Source: Neptunomonas japonica JAMM 1380 (GTDB lineage Bacteria > Pseudomonadota > Gammaproteobacteria > Pseudomonadales > Balneatricaceae). Taken from it: DNA of 64,000 bases. Of this stretch, positions 40,229 to 49,393 are shown one piece after another. A program made the translations under genes and the position numbers. The first letter of the stretch is position 1, and each line of letters opens with the position of its first letter. Under the pieces are notes generated by a model, which was not told the origin of the DNA, ran no database searches, and was given only the letters and a program-made list of their open reading frames with translations. Where the stretch lies: NCBI RefSeq assembly GCF_016592555.1, contig NZ_AP014546.1, positions 3,482,501 to 3,546,500 on the forward strand, written 5' to 3'.

Positions 40229-41366
40229 AACTAGCCTCCAACGCCTTATCAGATATACGTTTTATACCTTTTTCACCCACCACTACCCAGCCATCACCAA
40301 CACGTACAACAGAGCTCCAAGCACGACGATCATGTTGTTCAAAAGATTTAAAGCTACCCACTAGATCATCATTAACAGACGTATGTAATACCAACCCACC
40401 CAGCCCGACTAACATCAGCTCATTGCCATAAGCAGACGCACTGGTTAAGGAAGATGAGCTATGTAATTCAATCTGTTGCCAAGAGTCTCCTGTATTGCCA
40501 CTTGTAAATAGATGCCCACGTAAGCCCAGTGCCAACAACTGTGATTGCCCTTGTTGCTCAAAACTTGATAAACCAAAAAATGAACCTTCATAAGGAGAGT
40601 CGAGCGCTACCCAGCTTTCGCCAAGATCATTAGAACGAAACAGTAACCCTGCTTCTCCTGCAATAATTAAGACTTGACGGCTATCCTGTGACACGAGTGA
40701 AAGCGCATTCAAGTGAAAGCGATCGGGGTTAGGTAAGCGATGAGATAATACTGACCAATGCTCACCTCCATCTTCTGTTTTTAAAAATGAACCATACGAG
40801 CCCAATAAAAAGCCTTGCTGATTATTAATAAAGAAAACATCTAACAGCGGTTGAGTTGGCCCCTCTTCTTCGGCTAGTGCCGCATCTTCTAAATAAAATT
40901 CCAACTCATCCACGGGTAAGTCTTGCGCTAGTGGGTCACCGCCAGCATCAACCAACGCCTGATACGTTTTAAATTGCAATGCATTCAATTGCCGACCATC
41001 GAGCTGCTTAACCCAGGTTTCTCCGGCATCTTTTGTGTGTATCAATACGCCATCGTGGCCAACGGCCCAACCATGTTTTACATCGGAAAAAAATACAGCC
41101 GTTAGTAGCACACTGACCGGTGATTGAACTTGGCGCCATTGTTTACCCTGATCATCAGAAATCAGTACTCGACCTTGATCACCTACAGCAACAAGACGCT
41201 CACCCGCTTTGGCAACATCAAGTAACAAACCATCACTAGCCCTATAAGATATGAGACTGGCTGTATCAATTCTATCAACCATCGCAAAGCTAAATGGAGT
41301 CACGGTTATCAACAACAAAAATAGATACCGGCAAGCTCGTTGGCCGGTTGTTTTAGCTCTGAGCAT
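40221..41366 (-). CDS. YCF48/BNR-repeat periplasmic protein
   Basis: A 381-residue exported protein: signal peptide at about 1-28 (RYLFLLLITVTPFSFAM), then a seven-bladed-propeller-like series of BNR repeats (SDDQGKQWRQV, TKDAGETWVKQ, TEDGGEHWSVL, SNDLGESWVAL, SGNTGDSWQQI). The family resembles photosystem II assembly factor YCF48, but this organism shows no photosynthesis genes and such proteins are common next to MMPL transporters. It is the first gene of the three-gene operon and probably a periplasmic partner of the transporter. The insert GGDPLAQDLPVDELEFYLED interrupts the repeats near residues 120-140. Confidence 0.82.
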   Translation of the reverse strand: MLRAKTTGQRACRYLFLLLITVTPFSFAMVDRIDTASLISYRASDGLLLDVAKAGERLVAVGDQGRVLISDDQGKQWRQVQSPVSVLLTAVFFSDVKHGWAVGHDGVLIHTKDAGETWVKQLDGRQLNALQFKTYQALVDAGGDPLAQDLPVDELEFYLEDAALAEEEGPTQPLLDVFFINNQQGFLLGSYGSFLKTEDGGEHWSVLSHRLPNPDRFHLNALSLVSQDSRQVLIIAGEAGLLFRSNDLGESWVALDSPYEGSFFGLSSFEQQGQSQLLALGLRGHLFTSGNTGDSWQQIELHSSSSLTSASAYGNELMLVGLGGLVLHTSVNDDLVGSFKSFEQHDRRAWSSVVRVGDGWVVVGEKGIKRISDKALEASYE

Positions 41367-41682
41367 ATAGCCCCCACTTTTTATGATTATTTGGGGATAA
41401 AAACAGGAACAACATCATATCATCTTACTAAATATTCTTACTTATGGGTGCTGAGGTCCCTAAACCAGATATCAGCATCGTTTGTTAATCTCTTTTGCTC
41501 AATAACAGAAGTTATCAATATAAATGACATTATCGATCAGGGATGTTTTTTGGCAAGCGTGTTTCCTATAGTAAACATTGATTTTTTGTTTATTTTATAG
41601 TTTATTCATCCTGTCTAACAAAATAACTATAGGGTCCAGGCATCGACATATCGTGCCAAAGGACGGAGAGGGTATATTTCCC
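41367..41682. other. Divergent promoter region of the YCF48 operon and livK
   Basis: This 316-bp AT-rich spacer between divergent operons has no gene of its own. The livK frame is open upstream to 41578, but that extension has no ribosome site and would precede the signal peptide, so it is not coding. A near-palindrome lies at 41561-41576. Confidence 0.6.
41561..41576. promoter_or_regulatory. Near-palindrome upstream of livK
   Basis: GTTTCCTATAGTAAAC is a 16-bp palindrome with one mismatched pair, 107 bp before the livK start, in a position typical for an operator. The regulator is unknown; Lrp or a local repressor would be candidates. Confidence 0.35.
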
Positions 41683-42795
41683 ATGAAGAAATTTACACGT
41701 ACGCTGCTATCTGTAGGTACTGCAATTTGCTTATACGGCGCAGTAGCACAGGCTGACACTATCAAAATCGGCCTAGCTGGTCCTGCAACAGGTCCTGTTG
41801 CTCAATACGGTGACATGCAAAAAATTGGCGTACTCGCTGCGATTGAACAGATCAACAAAGCAGGCGGCATTAATGGTATGCAGCTTGAAGGCGTAATTTA
41901 TGATGACGCATGCGACCCTAAGCAAGCCGTCGCTATTGCTAACAAAATCGTTAACGATGGTATCCAACACGTTGTAGGTCATCTTTGCTCGTCTTCTACT
42001 GAACCCGCTGCTGATATTTACGAAGAAGAAGGCGTTCTGATGATTACTGCCGCTTCAACCTCTCCTTCTATTACGGAAAAAGGTCATCAAATGATCTTCC
42101 GTACTATTGGTTTGGATAGCATGCAGGGCCCCTTTGCTGGCCAATATGTTATTAACAGCGTTAAGCCAAAAAACATGGCGATTATCCATGATAAACAGCA
42201 ATACGGTGAAGGCCTTGCAACGGCAGTAAAAAAAGAAGTTGAAGCCGCAGGCATCAAGCCGGTTATGTTTGAAGGTGTAACGCCAGGGGACAAAGATTTC
42301 TCTGCACTCATCGCTAAATTGAAAAAGAACAAAGTAGACTTTGTTTACTACGGTGGCTACCACCCAGAGCTAGGCCTGATTTTGCGTCAATCTAAAGAAA
42401 AAGGTTTGGCTGCTAGATTCATGGGCCCTGAAGGTGTAGGTAATCCTGATATCTCTAAAATTGCCGGTGCAGCATCTGAAGGCCTGTTAGTAACACTGCC
42501 ACAGAGCTTTGATAAAGATCCTGCCAACCAAGCATTGGTTCAAGCCATTGTTGATAAAGGCGAAGATCCAACAGGCCCATTCGTATTCCCTGCATACTCT
42601 GCCGTTGAAGTTATGACAACTGCAATGACAGCAACTGGGTCTACTGATACAGAAAAACTAGCTGATTACATCCGTAGCAACACCTTCAAAACAACGACAG
42701 GTGAATTAGCATTCAATGAGAAAGGCGACTTGGCCCAATTCTCATTTGTCGTTTACGACTGGCATGCAGACGGTACTAAAACGCCGGCGAAGTAA
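41683..42795 (+). CDS. livK: Branched-chain amino-acid binding protein
   Basis: A 370-residue periplasmic solute-binding protein of the Leu/Ile/Val-binding family. The signal peptide ends at AQA-D (cleavage after residue 24). The mature start DTIKIGLAGPATGPVAQYGD and the disulphide pair in DDACDP and HLCSSST are typical. It captures leucine, isoleucine, valine or related amino acids for LivHMGF. ATG at 41683 is chosen for the signal peptide and the upstream GGAGAGGG. A hairpin separates it from livH, probably allowing higher expression of this subunit than of the membrane parts. Confidence 0.96.
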   Translation: MKKFTRTLLSVGTAICLYGAVAQADTIKIGLAGPATGPVAQYGDMQKIGVLAAIEQINKAGGINGMQLEGVIYDDACDPKQAVAIANKIVNDGIQHVVGHLCSSSTEPAADIYEEEGVLMITAASTSPSITEKGHQMIFRTIGLDSMQGPFAGQYVINSVKPKNMAIIHDKQQYGEGLATAVKKEVEAAGIKPVMFEGVTPGDKDFSALIAKLKKNKVDFVYYGGYHPELGLILRQSKEKGLAARFMGPEGVGNPDISKIAGAASEGLLVTLPQSFDKDPANQALVQAIVDKGEDPTGPFVFPAYSAVEVMTTAMTATGSTDTEKLADYIRSNTFKTTTGELAFNEKGDLAQFSFVVYDWHADGTKTPAK

Positions 42796-42850
42796 CGCTC
42801 ATAACAACAATAGAATTAACACAGTATTTGCCACTGAGTTGATTCAAAAT

Positions 42851-42888
42851 AAACACCCTTATTCCGTGATCCGGGATTAAGGGTGTTT
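42851..42888 (+). terminator. Hairpin between livK and livH, attenuator-like
   Basis: AAACACCCTTA (42851-42861) pairs perfectly with TAAGGGTGTTT (42878-42888) around a 16-base loop. Only three T residues follow the stem before CA, so it is a partial terminator or an mRNA-stabilising structure rather than a full stop inside the operon. Confidence 0.7.
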
Positions 42889-42907
42889 CATTATACGGTT
42901 CCCGCAT

Positions 42908-43834
42908 ATGTCAGAAACTATTCTCTATTTGATTCAGCAGCTCATTAATGGGCTGACTATCGGGTCGACCTATGCCCTGATCGCTATTGGCTATACCATG
43001 GTCTACGGCATCATCGGCATGATTAATTTCGCTCACGGCGAAGTTTATATGATCGGCTCTTACATTACCTTTATTGTGATTGCCGGCCTGTTAGGCATGG
43101 GCATGGTCAGCCTACCACTTATCCTATTTATAGCCTTAGTGATTGCCGTACTGATCGCCAGTACCTATGGTTGGACCGTTGAACGCGTTGCTTATCGCCC
43201 GTTACGTGGAACAAACCGTTTAATTCCGCTGATTTCGGCAATTGGTATGTCTATCTTTCTGCAAAACTATGTTGTTTTATCGCAAGGTTCACGTGATATC
43301 GCACTACCACCGATGATTTCCGGTAGCTGGACCTTTGGTGACCCAAATTTATTTGAAGTGTCTTTTTCATACATGCAGCTCTTCATTTGGGTAGCAACCT
43401 TCATCACTATGCTGGGGTTAACCCTGTTTATCTCGCGCTCTCGTATGGGCCGTGCTTGTCGTGCTTGCTCAGAAGATATTGGTATGACTAACTTGCTTGG
43501 CGTAGACACGAACCGCGTTATCGCTATGACATTTATTATTGGTGCAGCGCTAGCAGCTATTGCCGGTTTACTTTTGAGCCTTTATTACGGCGTGGTAAAC
43601 CCATTTATTGGTTTTATGGCAGGTTTAAAAGCGTTTACAGCAGCTGTTTTAGGCGGTATCGGCTCAATACCCGGTGCAGTACTCGGTGGTCTTATACTCG
43701 GTGTTACAGAAGCACTCACTGCTGCATACTTTCCTTCTGAGTATAAAGATGTCGTTGCCTTTGGCTTATTAATACTGATCCTACTGTTCCGTCCTAGCGG
43801 CTTGTTAGGCAAACCGGAAGTGGAGAAAGTCTAA
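42908..43834 (+). CDS. livH: Branched-chain amino-acid ABC permease LivH
   Basis: A 308-residue inner-membrane permease with about eight helices, the same length as LivH/BraD. It starts [20 protein letters not shown] and has [20 protein letters not shown] and [20 protein letters not shown], the conserved loop that contacts the ATPases. It pairs with LivM. The ribosome site is weak. The livM start overlaps its stop codon. Confidence 0.96.
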   Translation: MSETILYLIQQLINGLTIGSTYALIAIGYTMVYGIIGMINFAHGEVYMIGSYITFIVIAGLLGMGMVSLPLILFIALVIAVLIASTYGWTVERVAYRPLRGTNRLIPLISAIGMSIFLQNYVVLSQGSRDIALPPMISGSWTFGDPNLFEVSFSYMQLFIWVATFITMLGLTLFISRSRMGRACRACSEDIGMTNLLGVDTNRVIAMTFIIGAALAAIAGLLLSLYYGVVNPFIGFMAGLKAFTAAVLGGIGSIPGAVLGGLILGVTEALTAAYFPSEYKDVVAFGLLILILLFRPSGLLGKPEVEKV

Positions 43835-45081
43835 TGGGTAAACTCTACAACGCAATTTTTTCTGCGGGTATCGCCTTTGTACTAGCATGCCTAATGATTG
43901 GTGTAAAACTCAACACCGATGGTACAACGCTTAAAGTATCAGGCGCGACTTCTGAGCAGTGGGCGTGGATCATTGGCGGTATTGCACTGGTCTTTTTCTC
44001 ACAGCTATTTGCAGACCAGATAGATACTGCATTTAGTAAAATACCTAAGCCAAAGGTGGGTCACTTAATACCTGAAGGTGACAAGATGGCGCAACTCAAG
44101 CCATGGCTAATAGCTGGGCTTTTTGTTTGCATGGTCATCTGGCCTTTTATGGTGTCACGCGGATCTGTTGATTTAGCCACATTGGCTCTCATTTATATCA
44201 TGCTGGGTCTTGGCCTGAATATTGTTGTTGGTTTGGCGGGACTTCTGGACCTTGGCTATGTTGCCTTTTATGCCGTAGGTGCTTATACCTATGCATTATT
44301 ATCGCAATATTTTGATATGTCTTTCTGGGTTTGCTTACCCATTTCAGCCGGTATGGCAGCCCTATTCGGCTTTATACTTGGGTTTCCGGTATTACGCTTA
44401 CGCGGTGATTACCTCGCGATTGTAACCTTAGGGTTTGGTGAGATTATTCGTATCTTACTGAATAACTGGACAGCGGTAACCGGCGGCCCAAATGGTATTT
44501 CAGGTATCGCTAAACCTGCGTTGTTCGGCTTAGAATTTACGCGCAGATCCAAAGACGGGAGCCCGCTCTTCCATGACTTTTTCGGTATTAGCTACTCCAG
44601 CTCATACAAGGTTATTTTCCTTTATTTGATTGCCGTAGTCTTAGTGGCCTTTGTTATCTTTGTGATCAACCGCCTAATGCGTATGCCTATTGGTCGCGCA
44701 TGGGAAGCATTACGTGAAGATGAAATCGCTTGCCGCTCTCTTGGCCTTAACCGTACAGCCATTAAGCTATCCGCCTTTACTATAGGCGCCTCGACTGCAG
44801 GCTTTGCGGGCTCATTCTTTGCGGCAAGGCAGGGCTTTATTAGTCCAGAGTCATTCACCTTTATCGAATCAGCTATTATCTTAGCGATTGTGGTTCTCGG
44901 TGGTATGGGGTCGCAAGTCGGCGTTATTTTGGCAGCTATCGTTATGACGATTCTCCCTGAGCTGGCACGTGAGTTCTCTGAATACCGCATGTTATTGTTC
45001 GGACTAACCATGGTTCTGATGATGCGCTGGCGCCCACAAGGCCTAGTGCCCATGAAACGCCCTGTTCTGGAGTTGAAATAA
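43834..45081 (+). CDS. livM: Branched-chain amino-acid ABC permease LivM
   Basis: A 415-residue second permease subunit. An N-terminal extension of about 100 residues with two extra helices precedes the core, as in other LivM/BraE proteins. The core has [40 protein letters not shown] and, near the C-terminus, the ATPase-contacting region [20 protein letters not shown]. It overlaps livH and livG by one base each (TAATG), indicating tight coupling. Confidence 0.96.
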   Translation: MGKLYNAIFSAGIAFVLACLMIGVKLNTDGTTLKVSGATSEQWAWIIGGIALVFFSQLFADQIDTAFSKIPKPKVGHLIPEGDKMAQLKPWLIAGLFVCMVIWPFMVSRGSVDLATLALIYIMLGLGLNIVVGLAGLLDLGYVAFYAVGAYTYALLSQYFDMSFWVCLPISAGMAALFGFILGFPVLRLRGDYLAIVTLGFGEIIRILLNNWTAVTGGPNGISGIAKPALFGLEFTRRSKDGSPLFHDFFGISYSSSYKVIFLYLIAVVLVAFVIFVINRLMRMPIGRAWEALREDEIACRSLGLNRTAIKLSAFTIGASTAGFAGSFFAARQGFISPESFTFIESAIILAIVVLGGMGSQVGVILAAIVMTILPELAREFSEYRMLLFGLTMVLMMRWRPQGLVPMKRPVLELK

Positions 45082-45848
45082 TGAGTCAGTTATTACTCGA
45101 CGTTAACGGGCTGACCATGCAGTTTGGCGGACTGGTAGCGGTAAACAAAGTTAATTTAACTGTAAAAAACCGCCAAATTGTTTCCGTCATTGGACCCAAT
45201 GGTGCTGGTAAAACCACAGTCTTTAACTGCTTGTCGGGTTTTTATATCCCAACAGCAGGCAGCGTTATGTTCAAAGGCAAAGAGATTGCTGGCATGAAAG
45301 ATTTCCAAATCTCTCGCCAGGGCTTAGTACGCACTTTTCAGCACGTACGTTTATTCTCGAACATGACCGTTATTGAAAACATGTTAGTAGCACAGCATCG
45401 CCATTTAAATACGGGTCTATTAGCCGGATTATTTAAAACGCCGTCTTATCGCCGACTAGAGCAAGAAGCGATGGAACGAGCAATCTTCTGGTTAAAAGAA
45501 GTGAACCTACTCGACTCAGCCAATCGTGAGTCAGGTAACCTGTCTTACGGTCAGCAAAGACGTTTAGAGATTGCTCGCTGCATGGTCACTCAGCCAGAAC
45601 TATTGATGCTGGATGAACCAGCGGCGGGCCTTAACCCGAACGAAACCAAGGAGCTTGATGAACTGATTATCAAGCTACGTGATGAGCATGAAATATCTAT
45701 CCTGTTGATCGAGCATGATATGGGCTTAGTGATGGGTATTTCTGACCACATTTATGTGATTGCACAAGGAACGCCTTTGGCCGACGGCAATGCCGACGAT
45801 ATCAAAAACAATCCTGATGTTATCAAAGCTTACCTTGGGGAATCGTAA
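45081..45848 (+). CDS. livG: Branched-chain amino-acid ABC ATPase LivG
   Basis: A 255-residue ATP-binding subunit with Walker A (GPNGAGKTT), signature motif (LSYGQQRRLEIAR), Walker B (LLMLDEPAAGLNP) and the switch histidine (LLIEHDM). It forms a heterodimer with LivF to power import. The family-specific EHDMGLVMGISDHIYVI segment is present. The livF start follows one base after the stop. Confidence 0.97.
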   Translation: MSQLLLDVNGLTMQFGGLVAVNKVNLTVKNRQIVSVIGPNGAGKTTVFNCLSGFYIPTAGSVMFKGKEIAGMKDFQISRQGLVRTFQHVRLFSNMTVIENMLVAQHRHLNTGLLAGLFKTPSYRRLEQEAMERAIFWLKEVNLLDSANRESGNLSYGQQRRLEIARCMVTQPELLMLDEPAAGLNPNETKELDELIIKLRDEHEISILLIEHDMGLVMGISDHIYVIAQGTPLADGNADDIKNNPDVIKAYLGES

Positions 45849-45849
45849 A

Positions 45850-46551
45850 ATGCTGAAACTGGAAAATGTAAATACCCATTACGGCAAAATCCAAGCACTA
45901 CACGACATATCCATTGATGTTCATACAGGTGAAATCGTCACGCTTATCGGCGCAAACGGCGCAGGTAAAACCACACTAATGATGACTATCTGTGGTGATC
46001 CTCGCGCATCATCTGGGAAGATATTCTTTGATGGTGAAGAGATATCTTCTGTAAATACTCCTGAAATCATGCGCAAAGGATTAGCCGTGGTTCCTGAAGG
46101 GCGGCGTGTTTTCTCTCGCCTGACGGTGCAAGAAAACTTGCATATGGGTGCTTACTTTCGCAGCAATGCAGAGTACGAGGAAAGCCTTGCACACGTACTT
46201 GAGTTATTTCCACGATTAGAAGAGCGCATCAACCAGCGTGCCGGCACGATGTCAGGTGGCGAACAACAGATGTTAGCGATTGGCCGCGCCATGATGAGCC
46301 GCCCTCGGATGATCTTATTGGATGAACCCTCATTAGGGCTTGCTCCTATCATCATTCAGCAAATTTTCTCTATTATTGAGAAACTGCGCGATGAAGGCGT
46401 CACCATCTTTTTAGTGGAACAAAACGCTAACCAAGCGTTGCGTATCGCTGATCGAGGTTACGTCATGGAAAACGGACGTGTTGTTCTTAGCGACAGTGGT
46501 GATGCTTTGTTAACTAACCCAGAAGTGCGCAAAGCATACCTAGGCGGCTAA
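45850..46551 (+). CDS. livF: Branched-chain amino-acid ABC ATPase LivF
   Basis: A 233-residue ATPase with Walker A (GANGAGKTT), signature (MSGGEQQMLAIGR), Walker B (MILLDEPSLGLAP) and the H-loop replaced by Gln in LVEQNANQAL, which is normal for LivF. ATG at 45850 follows GGGGA; the longer upstream frame overlaps livG and is not used. It is the last gene of livKHMGF and is followed by a strong terminator. Confidence 0.97.
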   Translation: MLKLENVNTHYGKIQALHDISIDVHTGEIVTLIGANGAGKTTLMMTICGDPRASSGKIFFDGEEISSVNTPEIMRKGLAVVPEGRRVFSRLTVQENLHMGAYFRSNAEYEESLAHVLELFPRLEERINQRAGTMSGGEQQMLAIGRAMMSRPRMILLDEPSLGLAPIIIQQIFSIIEKLRDEGVTIFLVEQNANQALRIADRGYVMENGRVVLSDSGDALLTNPEVRKAYLGG

Positions 46552-46568
46552 CCATTTAAATTGATACT

Positions 46569-46606
46569 AAAAGCCATTCGCTATTGACGTAGCGAGTGGC
46601 TTTTTT
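46569..46606 (+). terminator. Terminator of the livKHMGF operon
   Basis: AAAAGCCATTCGCT pairs with AGCGAGTGGCTTTT (one G-T pair) around an 8-base loop, followed by T residues. Confidence 0.92.
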
Positions 46607-46715
46607 GTTCTTCGTACTGGCTCAAAAAACTTTCCTAACGACTCACCTGCATATCAGTAATCCTTGTCTATACTGATTTCTATAATATTTTGTCAGTTAA
46701 CGCAGGAATACTGGT

Positions 46716-47642
46716 ATGTCTCAATTTCGATTAGTCACCCGCAGCGACTTTGACGGTCTAGTGTGTGCAATTTTACTTAAACACCTCGACTTAATTAACG
46801 ATATTACGTTTGTTCATCCCAAAGACATGCAGGATGGCACGATCAGTATTTCTGATAACGACATCACGACGAACTTACCCTATGTCGCTGCTGCCCACTT
46901 AGTTTTTGACCATCATCTATCAGAAACCTTGCGCAACCAAGGCGATCGACCTAACCATATTATCAACCCAGAAGCCCCTTCTGCTGCACGTGTTGTATGG
47001 AAGCATTACGGCGGAGAAGCAGCCTTTCCTAAAGAATGGAAAAGCATGATGTCTGCAGTAGATAAAGGTGATTCGGCTCAGTACAACCAAGAGGAAGTAC
47101 TCAACCCCAAACGCTGGGAGTTGCTCAACTTCATTATGGATGCTCGCACAGGTCTCGGTCGCTTTCACGACTTCCGAATCTCTAATTACAATTTAATGAT
47201 GGATCTAATTGATTACGGTAAAGATCATTCAATTAACGACCTTTTAGCACTCCCTGATGTTAAAGAGCGTGTCGATCTCTACTTTGAACAAGAGAAAAAA
47301 TTCAAAGACCAAATCACGCGTTGCGCTACAGTCCACGACAACTTGGTCGTTCTGGATTTACGAAACGAAGAAGTTATCTACGCCGGTAATCGTTTTGTCA
47401 TTTATGCCATGTTTCCACAATGCAATATTTCCATCCATGTGCTGTGGGGCCTTAAACAACAGAACACAGTATTTGCGACCGGGAAGTCTATCTTTGACCG
47501 TTCATCAAGAACCAATGTTGGCGAGTTAATGCTGGCCTATAACGGCGGCGGACACCAAGCAGCAGGAACGTGCCAAGTAGATAATGACAAAGCAATTGAC
47601 ACATTACACAAGCTCACTGCTCAAATTAACGCTGACGGATAA
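46716..47642 (+). CDS. DHH-family phosphoesterase (exopolyphosphatase-like)
   Basis: A 308-residue protein of the DHH/DHHA1 superfamily: N-terminal metal motif TRSDFDGLVCAILL, the namesake DHH in VFDHHLSET, and the C-terminal substrate-binding GGGHQAAG. Members act on polyphosphate, oligonucleotides or cyclic dinucleotide breakdown products with Mn. It is usually labelled exopolyphosphatase, but the real substrate cannot be fixed by sequence. It lies 13 bp before pilU on the same strand, so the two may share a transcript. Confidence 0.82.
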   Translation: MSQFRLVTRSDFDGLVCAILLKHLDLINDITFVHPKDMQDGTISISDNDITTNLPYVAAAHLVFDHHLSETLRNQGDRPNHIINPEAPSAARVVWKHYGGEAAFPKEWKSMMSAVDKGDSAQYNQEEVLNPKRWELLNFIMDARTGLGRFHDFRISNYNLMMDLIDYGKDHSINDLLALPDVKERVDLYFEQEKKFKDQITRCATVHDNLVVLDLRNEEVIYAGNRFVIYAMFPQCNISIHVLWGLKQQNTVFATGKSIFDRSSRTNVGELMLAYNGGGHQAAGTCQVDNDKAIDTLHKLTAQINADG

Positions 47643-47655
47643 ATAGGGCCACTAA

Positions 47656-48825
47656 ATGGATTTTTACGATTGTCTTCGTTTACTCGCGGCTAAAGATGGT
47701 TCCGATCTTTATCTCTCAACGGGAGCACCGCCATGCGGAAAATTTCAGGGAGTTCTCAAACCCCTGAGTAAGACGCCCTTTCAGCCCGGAGAGATCGAAA
47801 AAATTGCTTTGCAAGTGATGGACCAAGAGCAAAAAACCGCTTTCCAACACGATTTAGAGATGAACCTAGCCATCTCTGTTGAGAAGTCCGGCCGCTTCCG
47901 TCTTAATATTTTTAAACAGCGTAATGATGTTGCTATTGTAGCTCGAAATATCAAGACAGATATTCCCCGCATGGAAGACCTAGGTCTTCCAGATGTACTG
48001 AAAGATGTCATTATGGCCAAGCGTGGTCTGGTACTATTTGTAGGGGGAACAGGCTCTGGTAAATCAACATCACTCGCAGCTCTTATCGACCACCGTAACA
48101 GCAATAGTGGTGGACACATCATCACCATTGAAGATCCCATCGAGTTTGTACATCACCATAAAAAATCGATCGTCAATCAGCGTGAAGTCGGCGTAGATAC
48201 TCGTAGTTTTCACAACGCCTTGGTCAACACACTGCGTCAAGCTCCCGATGTTATTCTTATCGGAGAGGTGCGCGATAAAGAAACAATGGAACACTGCTTA
48301 GCTTTTGCAGAAACAGGTCACCTTGCTATTTCTACACTGCACGCCAATAATGCGAACCAAGCATTTGACCGTATCATTAACTTTTTCCCCGAAGAAAAGC
48401 GCCACCAGCTGTTGACTGACCTATCACTGAACGTACGCGCTATTGTTTCACAGCGCCTAGTGCACACAATTGATGGAAAACGAGCAGCAGCCATTGAGAT
48501 CCTCCTAGGAACTTCAACGATTAAAGAGCTTATCTTTAAAGGCGATATCGATGGCATCAAAGAGATTATGGCAAAGTCCGAAGCCTTGGGTATGCAAACC
48601 TTCGACTCAGCTCTTTTCAAGCTCGCCAGAGAAGGAAAAATTAGCGAGGAAGAAGCCATTAAGAATGCTGATTCAGCAAATAACCTGCGCTTAAAATTCA
48701 AGTTAAGCGAAGAGGGAAATAGCAGCAGTGCTGGTGGATTAAACTTCAGTTTAGAAGAAGATAAAGCTGAAGAGGACGACGCTGGAGAGGAAATAGACGA
48801 TCACAAAGGCCAGACAGTGTTCTAA
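47656..48825 (+). CDS. pilU: Type IV pilus retraction ATPase PilU
   Basis: A 389-residue hexameric secretion ATPase. Walker A GGTGSGKST, the Asp box and Walker B (VILIGEVRD) and the His box ETGHLAISTLHANNANQA are present. The last follows PilU rather than PilT, as do SGHIITIEDPIEF-type features and the overall length. PilU assists PilT in pilus retraction for twitching and DNA uptake. pilT is not adjacent, unlike the common pilTU pair. The C-terminal tail is strikingly acidic (LEEDKAEEDDAGEEIDD). Confidence 0.94.
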   Translation: MDFYDCLRLLAAKDGSDLYLSTGAPPCGKFQGVLKPLSKTPFQPGEIEKIALQVMDQEQKTAFQHDLEMNLAISVEKSGRFRLNIFKQRNDVAIVARNIKTDIPRMEDLGLPDVLKDVIMAKRGLVLFVGGTGSGKSTSLAALIDHRNSNSGGHIITIEDPIEFVHHHKKSIVNQREVGVDTRSFHNALVNTLRQAPDVILIGEVRDKETMEHCLAFAETGHLAISTLHANNANQAFDRIINFFPEEKRHQLLTDLSLNVRAIVSQRLVHTIDGKRAAAIEILLGTSTIKELIFKGDIDGIKEIMAKSEALGMQTFDSALFKLAREGKISEEEAIKNADSANNLRLKFKLSEEGNSSSAGGLNFSLEEDKAEEDDAGEEIDDHKGQTVF

Positions 48826-48897
48826 TTTATCCTGTAAACTCCACTATCAATTTATTAGTGTTTAACAACACAGGTTTTAGGACTCTTATTACTTAAT

Positions 48898-49308
48898 ATG
48901 AACGACATCATTGATGAACTTCGTGAGCTAAACGAAGACCGCTTCAACTCTGTACGCCTCCCAACGGAAGATGAATTAGTTGAGTTGGAAGAGGAGATTT
49001 TAATCTCTATTCCTGCAGACCTGAAAGAGTTCCTGCTAGAGGCTAGCGATGTCGTAGTTGGCTCACTATCTCCTGTCACTGCAACCGAGCCACACTCACA
49101 TACGCATTTGCCTGAGCTAACAGCCACAGCATGGTCGTTAGGTTTACCCAGAGAGTTAATTCCATTTTGCGAGGCGAATGGGGGTTATTACTTTATCGAA
49201 CAGGATGGTTCTATCGGCTTCTGGTCAGCAGAAGACGAGGTAAACGAAGAGCAATGGGACAACCTGTGGGACTGGATTAGTGATGTTTGGATGAGTGACA
49301 CTGAATAG
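48898..49308 (+). CDS. SMI1/KNR4-family protein
   Basis: A 136-residue very acidic protein of the SMI1/KNR4 (SUKH) superfamily (LPTEDELVELEEEILISIPA; EFLLEASDVVVGSLSP; FCEANGGYYFIEQDGSIGFW). In bacteria such proteins often neutralise contact-dependent or polymorphic toxins, but solitary housekeeping members exist. No toxin gene is adjacent, so an immunity role is only a possibility. It follows pilU by 72 bp and is closed by a terminator. The ribosome site is weak. Confidence 0.8.
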   Translation: MNDIIDELRELNEDRFNSVRLPTEDELVELEEEILISIPADLKEFLLEASDVVVGSLSPVTATEPHSHTHLPELTATAWSLGLPRELIPFCEANGGYYFIEQDGSIGFWSAEDEVNEEQWDNLWDWISDVWMSDTE

Positions 49309-49335
49309 TTTTCTGTTATAGATCACTCCATAATT

Positions 49336-49359
49336 AAGGGCTATTGATAGCCCTTTTTT
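49336..49359 (+). terminator. Terminator after the SMI1/KNR4 gene
   Basis: AAGGGCTA pairs with TAGCCCTT around TTGA, followed by a T run. The next gene converges from the right. Confidence 0.9.
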
Positions 49360-49393
49360 CATACATCAATCTAATTACTGAACTCCCCACCTC

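Noticed and set aside
41578-41682. An upstream extension of livK
   Set aside because: It would place about 35 residues before a standard signal peptide and has no ribosome site.
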